This document shows positions 54,316 through 63,367 of a stretch of 64,000 nt of DNA, piece after piece (within the stretch, counting starts at the first letter, position 1; each line of letters begins with the position of its first letter). The translations under genes and the position numbers were made by a program. Origin of the DNA: Rhynchospora pubera (taxonomy: Eukaryota > Streptophyta > Magnoliopsida > Poales > Cyperaceae); contig CM051460.1 of the NCBI GenBank assembly GCA_028095005.1, forward strand, positions 160,203,461-160,267,460, given 5' to 3'. The notes under the pieces are model-generated. The model was not told where the DNA came from and did not search any database. It worked only from the letters and a program-made list of their open reading frames with translations.

Positions 54316-54329
54316 AAGCTTGGGGGAGG
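54316..54329 (+). promoter_or_regulatory. internal PPT look-alike
   Basis: AAGCTTGGGGGAGG follows GAGGACAATGCTTTGTTC, a copy of the phrase that precedes the true polypurine tract at 55632-55646. It might act as an extra plus-strand primer. Confidence 0.5.
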
Positions 54330-54539
54330 CTACAAACTTGTTTATAAGAGTGCATCATGTCATATTTTTGAACTGTCAAAGAGCTTTTGCGGTTTACACA
54401 TTGTCCCTGTGTGGAGTACATTAGTCCTCTGGAAGTACTATGCCACTGAAATTGTCAGGTGTACTCCGCACAAGAATGGGTGTACCCCGCACAACACCTC
54501 TGGAACGTGGTTTGCACCATGTAGTTGCATGTAAATGAT

Positions 54540-55646
54540 TGGAAATCAATTGAATGTGCTTGTTTGTCCTTTGATTTGAAATGTCAAGTGGTAGTTAACA
54601 TGTTTATTTTGTCAAGGTATTGAATGATTAAGTGGTTTTTGGATTAGTTTGTGTGCCAATGGACCAAATGATATGGATTTTGAAATTGATAGGACTTGAA
54701 ACTTTGGTGCTTGAAATTGTTAAATGCTATTAGACAAGGTCATAACCTTTTGCCGAGTGAGCGGACTTGCATTTTACATGGACTTGTTCAAAATGAGTAT
54801 CAATAATGTGTGTAAACTTAAATTGAGTCTTGATTGATGTTGCTTTTAAAATGCTTGGGACACCAACAAGCAAACTTAATGGGACCATTCAAATAGTGTG
54901 AAAATGAGGGTGCTTTTGACATTAAGTGATAAAAATGAGCGGTTTAACCCAAATTATTATTATTTATTTTCTGTTCTTATTTACTTGTGCAAAACAAAAA
55001 AAAACAAAACAAAAACAAAACAAAAAAAAAACAAAAACCCAAAAATAAATCTATCTTAATTAAACCCCACCGCTCAGAAAGTCTTGAAACGATGTGAGAG
55101 CATCGGAAAAGGAATTCGCTGGGATCGATAGCTCAATGATACCGGTGGTCATAGGCGAGCGAATTCCGATTCAAGTCTTTCCGTTTAAGTCTCTTGCATA
55201 AAACCCTAAGTGAGTAATCACCCACACTCGACTTGCACATAAATTGGTGAAAACTCTGTTTTTGGAAGACTCTAAACTAGTTGACATATTAATGAAATTG
55301 TTTACAAGACCATGGAAGGTGTGGGAATGAACGGGGAATCAATTTTGACTTTGCATGATTTTTTAATTAAGATAAGCTAGAGTCCTTGAGGTAGAAAATT
55401 GAAGTCATTAGGTCTAAGTGTAGCACAAACTAATCGAAAAAAATACTTAAACCTTTGATACCTTTTCAAAATAAATTGAGACGACCACTTGCATTCTTTT
55501 CAAAATTGTGAATTTCTTGCTTGCACAATCAATTGACGTTTCAACTTGTAGGAATTCGAGATGTTTTGGTTCAGATTTGGGTACTAGTCCACCACTAAGT
55601 TTAGGGTTTTGCTTGAGGACAAGCAAGGTTTAAGCTTGGGGGGATT
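54540..55646 (+). other. 3' region of the non-autonomous element
   Basis: AT-rich DNA with a CAAAA-rich run (54995-55038). An inverted pair, GGAATTCGCT (about 55111) and AGCGAATTCC (about 55160), closes a loop of about 40 bases. The true polypurine tract TAAGCTTGGGGGGATTT ends at 55646. No gene was seen. Confidence 0.7.
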
Positions 55647-57627
55647 TGATATAGCATTTATATATATGGTATTTGGCCGGACTTAACCCTAAAATTATAA
55701 CCTTAACTCTTGAAATTGTGTACTTTTCAGTTTGGATTTGTAGGATTTGGTACTGTTTTTGGTTTGTCTTTGAATTTCAGGGATTTGGAGCAAAAACAAC
55801 GGAAATCGGCACATTTCGGCGCTACAAGTGATCTGGTGCGGCCTACATCAACCCTGTGCGGCAAACACCTCAAATCCCTCTTCTCTGGATGCCTCCTGTG
55901 CGACTAGCAACTTTTCTGTGCGGCCAAAAACACTCTGGTGCGGCCAACACCCCTTCTGTGCGACCAACAATCCTCCTGTGCGGCCAACAGCCCTCTAGTG
56001 CCACCAAGACCTCTCTGGTGCGGCCAACAACCCTCTTGTGCGGCCAACAGCCCTCATGTGCGGCCAACAGCTCTCCAGTGTGGCTTACAATGCATCTATC
56101 ATGCCCTGGACATCTCCAGTGCGGAGTACAACCCAGCTGTGCGGCCAATACTTGGGCTGGATGGCTCATTCCCAGCCCAGCACGCTGTTGTACTCCGAAC
56201 TGGGCCTGCTGTAGCCAGCACAGCCCAAGTTGTATCCCGCACCGACCTAATTGTACTCCGCACAGAACCCTAAACCTAACCCCTTCCCTATATAAAGCGC
56301 CTCCCATGCCAAATTAGGGATCCTTCTCTCCATTTTTCCACTCCCCAGGCGGCTGCCTGGGGCGCCGCCTCATTTGTCACCATTTTCCTCTTCTGTAGCC
56401 CGCACAGCTCCATCGTTGCCCGCACAACACCATCGTATCCCGCACAACTCCACTTCGTATCCCGCACACCACCATTTCCCACCACCGATCCACTCTCTGC
56501 GACGCCGATTCACCCCGCACCGTCGCCATTGCATCCCGCATCGTGCCTCTGGAGCTTGGATTTCATGCGACAGCAGTGATTCCGGCTCCGATTTCGACTC
56601 TAGAAGCTTGCAAGTAGGAGGAATAGGCTGGGTTACGGTTGTATCTTTCCTTTCTCTCTTGTTTGCTCGATTATGGAGTTTGTATCTTGCATTTTATCAT
56701 TTACTTTCAGTTTTGAGCATATGCTAGGCTAGATTGCATTGTCTTAGGGCTTAGGTTAGATCTTGATGTTTGGATTGATGTATGACACTTGATATTTGGT
56801 ATTTGATGTGTATTGCTTGTTGGATATTATTTGTGAATGCTTGTTTGTGCTTGATTGATTAACTGAACCTCCTATTAGATGAATGGCCACATCTAATCTT
56901 GGTCAAAGGTGTAGGTTAGTTGATTGGTTGAACATAGTGACTTGAGGTAGGATATAAGCCGAAAGGTAGTCCAATTGGTACCCGACGGGGGAAAGTTTCT
57001 GCTAAGGCGAAAGTCTAGTAGATACCTTTGAAAACAACAAGTGAACTTAGGTAGATTAAGCCAACATGCGAAAGTTGAGGGTTAATCGACCTAATGGGGG
57101 TTTTAGACTAGGTTCCGGTCCCGATACCATGACCAACAAGCGACAGCTGAGGTCTAGGGAGTCCAAGTCCGGCTAGATCTGCCTCACACAAGCCAAAAAC
57201 CAAGTTATTGAGTCGAAACACCATTAACTGAGGGTAGTGCGGGCAAAATTAGTGCCTGTGCGGAGTACACTGGCCTAATCTGCTGCGCACTAGTCGGTAT
57301 CGGCACGAAAGTGACCGGTGCCGACGACCCGAAGCCGGACTGAAAGTAAAATTGAAACCCTAGGACACTTTCATTGCATATTTTATCACCAAAACACCTA
57401 AAATTGTTAGTTGTTTGTCTCTATTTTGTTTGTCTATTAGTTGATTGTCTTTGATAATTGTTAGTTTAAGCCTAAACCCTTCATTTGATTGTCTAGATTT
57501 TGTGAATAAGTAAGGTTTAGTACTCAATCTACCGTCCCTGTGGATTCGACCCCTAACCACATCCAACGATTTACCGTACGCTTGCGGTATTTTTAGGACC
57601 AATTAGGGTATTATTAGCTACACATCA
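55647..57627 (+). repeat. right LTR (1981 bp)
   Basis: This is the structurally normal LTR of the non-autonomous element. A TATA box (TTCCCTATATAAAGC) lies near 56285. Dozens of GTGCGGCCAACA-type words fill 55830-56280, and inverted CCCGCACAAC-type words follow the TATA at 56397-56545. It ends with the phrase CCTGTGGATTCGACCCCTAA and GCTACACATCA. Confidence 0.92.
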
Positions 57628-57632
57628 CCGCC

Positions 57633-58486
57633 TACATCCTAGGAATCAAGATCTATAGAGATAGATCAAAGAGGATGTTAGGTTTGAGCCAAGATGCATA
57701 TATTGACAAGGTGTTGCAAAAACACAACATGGCGAATTCCAAGAAGGGAGCAAGACTCAAGGTCCGACAACGGAGACAGATCGGGAATACATGAAGCGAT
57801 TCAAGTATCCATCTGTAGTCGGATCGATTATGTATGCCATGCTATGCACTCGTCCCGATGTGGCACATCCGATTAGCGTGACTAGTCGATACCAAGCCAA
57901 CCCAAGCATGCCACACTGGACCGCGGTCAAGAATATCCTCAAGTATCTCAAGAGAACCAAGGAGAGCATTCTCGTATACGGTGGAGACCAAGAGCTCGTT
58001 GTAACTGGTTACACCGATGCTAGTTTCCAAACCGATCGAGATGACTCCAAATCACAGTCCGGCTTTGTATTTCTGCTTAATGGTGGTGCCGTAAGTTGGA
58101 AGAGTTCCAAGCAAGATACTACGGCCGATTCCGTCACCGAAGCGGAATACTTAGCGGCTGACGAAGCAGCAAAAGAAGCCGTATGGATCAAGGAGTTCTT
58201 GACCGAGCTAGAAGTGGTCCCAAGCATCTCAGGTCCAGTGGATATCTACTGCGACAACACGGGAGCCATAGCTCAGTCCAAGGAACCTAGGTCTCACCAG
58301 AAGACTAGGCACATTCTACGACGATTCCATCTCATCCGTCAGTTGGTTAATGACGGTTGGGTCAAGGTCAAGAAGGTGGACGGTGCCGCGAACACAGCGG
58401 ACCCTCTGACAAAGCCTTTGTCTCGAGCCGCGCATGAGTTGCATGTTGCATCCATGGGGATTAGGCGTATGCCTGATTGGCTTTGA
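57633..58486 (+). pseudogene. copia reverse transcriptase end and RNase H
   Basis: The frame continues from GCC GCC at 46644 as YILGIKIYRDRSKRM. At about 57740-57760 a deletion joins two frames (SKKG then a shifted frame reading TETDREYMKRF), which breaks the polyprotein. Downstream the RNase H region is open (TGYTDASFQTD, TEAEYLAA, IYCDNTGAIA) and ends MPDWL with TGA at 58484-58486. Confidence 0.9.
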
Positions 58487-58585
58487 GTTGTATCTTTTAT
58501 TTAGGCGTTAGTATGAGATATGTATATTTGGATATTACATTGAGTACTATACACTGGCTAGAAGTCACTGTTGATTGACTCTAGG

Positions 58586-58598
58586 CCAAGTGGGAGAT
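58586..58598 (+). promoter_or_regulatory. copia polypurine tract
   Basis: CCAAGTGGGAGAT directly precedes the right LTR, as expected for a copia plus-strand primer. Confidence 0.88.
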
Positions 58599-60362
58599 TG
58601 TTAGAGATATGTCCTAGAAGCCAATCATATTTGGCTACTTCTATATTTTGATGTAAGTGATGATTTTATATCATTTGTTCCTTGATTTATGTGTTGACAG
58701 TTCGTTCAGGTTGAGGATCTGAATTATAGATCACTGTGTTTCATTTAGTAGTAAATGACAACAATAAATCTAAAGCGTCCATAATCTTGATAATTAACAA
58801 GGAACATTAATTATCAATAAGATTAGTATGCAAGTTAAGTGATGATTAAGTTCTATAAATCATAGGTTAAGAGTAACCAACTTAATTGCATATGTTTATG
58901 TTAATTGAACATAGTACAGGACACGACCCAACGAAATAAATATATGGATTGTGTTATGTGTCATTATTTATTTCGTTATGATTTTGATTCTAAGTTTGAG
59001 ATATTTATCTTTTCCACATGAGGATAGGTTCAATAAATATCGTCTACCGCTGATTCCCGATAAGGGCTGCTATACGGACGTTATTTATGTTCTCTTGAAT
59101 TGTGCGGGGAAAAGCTAAATAATCAAGAAAACCGTATGTCCCTCATTAATTCACTTAGTGAGTGACGATATCTATTTGGGCCCCTTGATGGAGATAGATT
59201 GTTTGCTAGCAACTGATACAATTATCTCTAGATCAAGAAACGTATAATCTGCAAGAATGACACATTCCTATCTTGGATTATACGATGATATCGTGAGACA
59301 TAGGAATCAAAATAGAGATATACTTATATTCTCTTATGCAGGATTTAAATACTGTAGCAGTACATTATTTATGCGAATTGGGAATCATAACGTGTTGCTA
59401 GATACCGCTTATGATTATTGGAATTAAATAGCGATTTAATCCCATGTCCAACTTAGCATAAATCCTCAAAGGGTCACACAGATCGAAATATAACCAAACA
59501 GTGCATTAATCATTTATTTGCATCAGTGTGCTTTTGCGAAAATATGATAAGTTGATTAATTGATTATATGTCGATATAATTAATTAATTCAAACGGATCA
59601 TATCGAAATGATTTAATGCATAAGCTAATCCCATGGTAATTATTAATTAGTTAATAATTATTCAACACAATACAATTTAATATAAATAGTTATATTAAAT
59701 TAATGGGCCGATATTTATTATAGAATAAATAGCCCAAATGAAGAGCACTAAATAATGGATTGAATGGATTGATTTAATAATCAATTTGGAGAGCTTGCAA
59801 AGCCCAAAAGGCCCATTATATGGCCGGCCATAGAGGGGTGTGGTAGGTAGGTGGCATGATGGTAAATAAAGGGAACTTATTGCTAGGGTTTGAGCATTAT
59901 AAAAGGACCCTTGTGGAGGCTCCTTGCTCCTCTCTCTCTCTTCCCTTGCTAGGCCGCCACCCTCCCCTTCTCTCCCTCTCTTGGCCGCCACTTCTCTCCC
60001 CTCTCATCCACCTTAGCTCATGTGTTGAGCACCATCATCTCTCCACTTAATTAAAGAGAATTAAGAAGGCGAGAACGCTTGGGATTAGCCTAGACCTTGT
60101 AGCTTCTAGCAAAACTTGTAGGTCTTGGTTAATTTCGTGGTGGACTCGAGGACGAGCTTGGCACGAAGGAGGAGCTAGACGCGAGCACCACCACCTACAA
60201 CCTAGCCGGTTCGAGCCTCTTGATTACTACATCAAGAGAGGTATACCTATGAACCTTCTCTTTGTGTGGATGGCTAAGTACTAGATCTTGTCTTTGCATG
60301 ATTGTTATGGCTAATTAGGAGTAATTAATCATAAAAAATGAAAATTATGCACTTAACTAACA
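58599..60362 (+). repeat. copia right LTR
   Basis: 1764 bp, ending CACTTAACTAACA and followed by the AGTAT duplication. About a dozen substitutions from the left LTR were noticed, for example TATTTTGATG versus TAGTTTTATG near the start and GAGGTATACC versus GAGTTATACC near the end. Confidence 0.95.
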
Positions 60363-60644
60363 AGTATGTCACTCCATTAGCTCAAAAGTCAGAGGAAAAA
60401 AGATTAAAGGTATACTAAATAGTTAAAAGGTAGGGAAAAAAATCGGCATTAACATCTCAAAGGGAAAAGGTGATAGCTCCAATTAATTATTGATCGAAAT
60501 CAATTTATTATATGATATATCGGATGTCATATCTGGGATAAAGGTATTTTGGGCCTTCCACCCGAATGGCCCACCTTAAAATATTTTTATTTTTCAGGTA
60601 TGTTTTCATTTTTCTCAGTGCAGTCCTCCATTCTTCAATCTAAA

Positions 60645-60893
60645 TCAAGTAAATGGACTGTTATTAATGGTGCTATATCGCTTTATTAAAAATACAAAAT
60701 ACATTTTACATTTATGCATATCTTTGCAAGTTGTTGCCTATTACACAAGTAAACAGCTGGAGGAGGTCGAATAAATTAGTGTCGTACAATTTCATTTTAT
60801 TAAAAAGGATAAAATATATTAATACATGCAAAACTTACAAAACTAAAGGGGGGAAAAAGGATTTATAGGAACTCTGGCCCCTTTCTGCTTCCC
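60645..60893. repeat. 240-bp direct repeat, copy 1
   Basis: It matches 62938-63179 (AAGTAAATGG, then GGAGGAGGTCGAATAAATTA, then TTTATAGGAACTCTG). The two copies flank the region with the MITEs and cassette C. No coding content. Confidence 0.8.
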
Positions 60894-60926
60894 TTCCCTC
60901 TGCCCTTAAGGTACCTATACATAGAG

Positions 60927-61157
60927 GGTGTGTTTGGATGGAACGGAATAAGTCGTGAATTAGAAATAAGAATAAGAAATTTCGGTTTGCGTGCTTATCC
61001 TTATTTCTTATTCTTATACCATGGTTTTGTTAGTATAGGAATAAGGGCCCAAATTCCTTATTCTTATACCGTTTGTTTTACACAAGAATAAAAATAAACA
61101 CGCAAACCGAAATTTCTTATTCATATTCTTTATTCCCGGCTCATCCAAACACACCCA
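60927..61157. mobile_element. MITE with GGGTGTGTTTGGATG ends
   Basis: The inverted ends are GGGTGTGTTTGGATG and CATCCAAACACACCC, with AGA on each side as a possible 3-bp duplication. Internal inverted pieces (AAGAAATTTCGGTTTGCGTG and its complement) make most of it palindromic. The size and 3-bp duplication fit a PIF/Harbinger-type MITE. Confidence 0.8.
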
Positions 61158-61310
61158 GAGTTATTAGCGAAGTACCCATATTATAATACCACGTAAATTA
61201 AGAAAGCATTTGAATTTAATTGACATACTTAATGCATGAAGAAACCGATAATCCAAATCTTAAAAGAAGATAGGATCAGTGAGTGAATCTAAAGCTACAG
61301 CCATTACGGG

Positions 61311-61711
61311 GCCATTTGGATGGTACGGGAATGATGAAGAATAGTTTCTTTCTAGGAATAGTTTTTTTTCTAGAAATAGCTTCTTCCTAAGCATCCAAAC
61401 AAGTTAGGAATAAGGAGAAAATAGCTTCTTCAAACAATTATATATACATAAGTTCAACAAAATTCGCTAAATACTAATAGCTAAATGAAATTTTGTGTAC
61501 TTTTTAATTAGTACTTTATTTAATATTAAAATAATAATTTTTAATAATTTATTTAAATTTAATATTAATTTGCTTATTCCTAACTCACCATCCAAACAAT
61601 ATTTTTTATTCTCGGAATAACACTCTTTCCACTTTTCCCAAAGTTACACTATTTCTAATATTTTCTTTCTAAAATTCTTATTTCTTATTCTCATACTATC
61701 TAAACTGCCCG
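61311..61711. mobile_element. second MITE, about 400 bp
   Basis: The left end GGGGCCATTTGGATGGTA is the imperfect inverse of the right end (ACTATCTAAACTGCCC). An internal CATCCAAACAA lies near 61391. Its right end was later duplicated together with the start of unit C. Confidence 0.65.
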
Positions 61712-61878
61712 TAACGGGTGTATGCAGATAGCGAATAGAACAACGAAATATTTTCTACTCTTCCCAAAGTTACACTATTTCTAATATTTTCTTTCTAAAA
61801 TTCTTATTTCTTATTCTCATACTATCTAAACTGCCCGTAACGGATGTATGCAGATAGCGAATAGAACAACGAAATATT
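61627..61878 (+). repeat. 126-bp tandem duplication
   Basis: Two head-to-tail copies with a 126-bp period contain TTCCCAAAGTTACACTATTT ... CGAAATATT. Each joins a MITE end to the beginning of the cassette unit, so the duplication came after the MITE inserted. Confidence 0.85.
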
Positions 61879-61897
61879 GGTGGAAGTGAGAAGTACT

Positions 61898-61966
61898 TTC
61901 TTCCGGTTTTAAAAACCTATTTTAGTCCCACAAGGTCAAACGAATATAAAAAGCAACTCTTATATA
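61898..61966 (+). promoter_or_regulatory. USE/TATA snRNA-type promoter cassette C
   Basis: CTTCCGGTTTTA, then GTCCCACAAGG at 61925-61935, a 24-bp gap, then TTATATA at 61960-61966. Confidence 0.55.
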
Positions 61967-61989
61967 TGCTATTATATCCTCTGTGGCGT

Positions 61990-62106
61990 CTCCCCGAAGA
62001 CACCCGTCCCTTGCGTCCCACTAATTAATCACATAGGCTAAAGCTATAGCTAAATTGCTAGGCTTGCGGTTAGCATACAAAAATAAATGGGCGGCACTGT
62101 TTTTTT
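61990..62106 (+). ncRNA. possible Pol III transcript, cassette C
   Basis: About 117 bases from the predicted start to T7 (62100-62106). It has a GTCTCCCCGAAGAC hairpin, GTCCCTTGCGTCCC, a TTGCTAGGCTTGCGGTTAGCA stem-loop, and ends in GGGCGGCACTG just before the T-run. Family unknown, expression untested. Confidence 0.3.
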
Positions 62107-62491
62107 CACCGCTTTGATAATTATTTTCTTTGTTCCAAAATTTTTTATTCGAAATCCGTGAATTTTTTTTAAAATTTTTCTTTCTGTTTGAGATCTAATC
62201 CTTTCATTTCTTCACCATGAAATAACCCTTTGTTGTATAAGGACAACTTTTGAATTTCTTTCAAAATATATTTTTATTTTTTTCAGTCCAATCTGTATAG
62301 TTTTAGCAAAAATTTCAAGTATCGACAAAAATGGGATATTTTCTTCCTATATGCAAATTTATTGAAATAAACACAAAATGGATTATAGAGGGCCATAATC
62401 ATTACTCTCTTTAGTTAAGTTATCTTGGAGTAAAACTATTTTGGTCACTAAGAGGGGCATAATCGTAACTCTCTTTAGTGTGTTGCTCCTA

Positions 62492-62800
62492 CTAGCAAAA
62501 AGATGCCCTCAATACGTGGGCAAATAAAAAAAATAAAATAAAATGTTGATATTATTTTTTGTTATATATAAAATGTTACAAGTTAGACAATAAAGATATG
62601 GTAAAATCAATAATTTAGTCTTTTCTTTTAAATAAATAACTAATTTGGTAGTACCTTAATTTTTTTAAGAAAAATCTAACATTGATCTAGACCACTGATC
62701 AAATCAATGGTCTATAATTTATATAAAAATTATTTACATTCTTTTATCTGATAAGTTTACTCCTTTTATATTTATATGAGTGCTTTATAAATAGTATATA
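62492..62800 (-). mobile_element. small Helitron-like element
   Basis: Units A and B keep the empty site GCTCCTATAAGTGATG. Here 309 extra bases lie between that A and T, the Helitron target. On the minus strand its 3' end has the hairpin GCCCACGTATTGAGGGC, then ATCTTTTTGCTAG. It makes no target duplication and has no coding capacity. The 5' end reads TATATACTATTTATAAAGC rather than a clear TC. Confidence 0.65.
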
Positions 62801-62937
62801 TAAGTGATGTGTATTTACGTTTTATTATGTTGATAGTAATTGAGAATTTAGTGCACTTATATTAGAATGACATCGATCGATATTTACTTCCAGTGGAACG
62901 ATTCCTCTAATCAGAAAAGCATACCGGCTAGTTTATT

Positions 62938-63178
62938 TAAGTAAATGGTCTGTTGTTAATGGTGCTATGTCGTTTTATTTAAAATACAAAATATGTTTCT
63001 TTTTTTTCATTTATGCTTATCTTTGCAAGTAGTTGCCTATTTCACAAGTAAACGGCTGGAGGAGGTCGAATAAATTAGTGTCGTACAATTTATTTTTATT
63101 GAAAAGACAAAATATATTAGTACTTGCAAAACTAACAAAATCTAATTAAGGAAAAAAAATCGATTTATAGGAACTCTG
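62938..63178. repeat. 240-bp direct repeat, copy 2
   Basis: Matches 60645-60893. It is cut at its right end by the copia LTR fragment starting at 63179. Confidence 0.8.
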
Positions 63179-63367
63179 TGTTAGAGATATGTCCTAGAAA
63201 CCAGTTCATTGGTCTACTTCTATAGTTTATGTTATTGATGATTTCATATCATTTGTTCTTTGATTTAATCGTTGACAGTTCATTCAGGTTGAGGATCTGA
63301 ATTATAGATCACTGTTATTCATTTAGTAGTAAATGACAACGATAAATGTAAAAGTCCATAATCTTGA
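63179..63367 (+). mobile_element. copia LTR 5' fragment
   Basis: Starts TGTTAGAGATATGTCC and matches the copia LTR for about 190 bases, to TCCATAATCTTGA, then diverges completely. A truncated relative. Confidence 0.8.

Larger units (their letters stand above)
46645..57627 (+). mobile_element. non-autonomous Athila-like element with one novel ORF
   Basis: The ends are TGATATAGC and CACATCA, with CCGCC duplicated at 46640-46644 and 57628-57632. It has a near-perfect tRNA-Asp PBS (51502-51519), the lineage PPT, the hairpin CTTGGGAGGCAACCCAAG and the CTGTGGATTCGACCCC phrase in the LTR, all shared with the Athila-type element. It has no protease, reverse transcriptase, RNase H or integrase, only the 505-aa ORF at 51622-53139. 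It presumably relies on proteins of a relative. The two LTRs differ greatly in length, 4850 bp left and 1981 bp right. Confidence 0.9.
25473..60362 (+). mobile_element. Ty1/copia retrotransposon, split by two nested elements
   Basis: The LTRs (25473-27236 and 58599-60362, both 1764 bp) begin TGTTAGAGATATGTCC and end ACTTAACTAACA. The 5-bp duplication AGTAT flanks the whole block (25468-25472 and 60363-60367). An initiator-Met-tRNA PBS follows the left LTR and a purine tract precedes the right one. The polyprotein is spread over 29306-29927, 43988-46644 and 57633-58486, because two gypsy-type elements interrupt it. About a dozen LTR differences were noticed by eye, so it is older than the inserts. 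One nonsense codon and one frameshifting deletion also disable it. Without the inserts it would be about 9.9 kb. Confidence 0.96.
61712..62935 (+). repeat. repeat unit C
   Basis: Third long copy of the cassette family. It shares the promoter cassette, the TTCGAAATCCGTGA and TTCTTCACCATGAAATAACC blocks (as in unit A) and the GGAACGAT..TCTAATCAGAAAA end. It contains a Helitron-like insertion at 62492-62800. Confidence 0.75.

Noticed and set aside
61311..61711. Clear target duplication for the 400-bp MITE
   Set aside because: The flanks TTAC and GTAA did not give a consistent direct repeat, so only the inverted ends were used.
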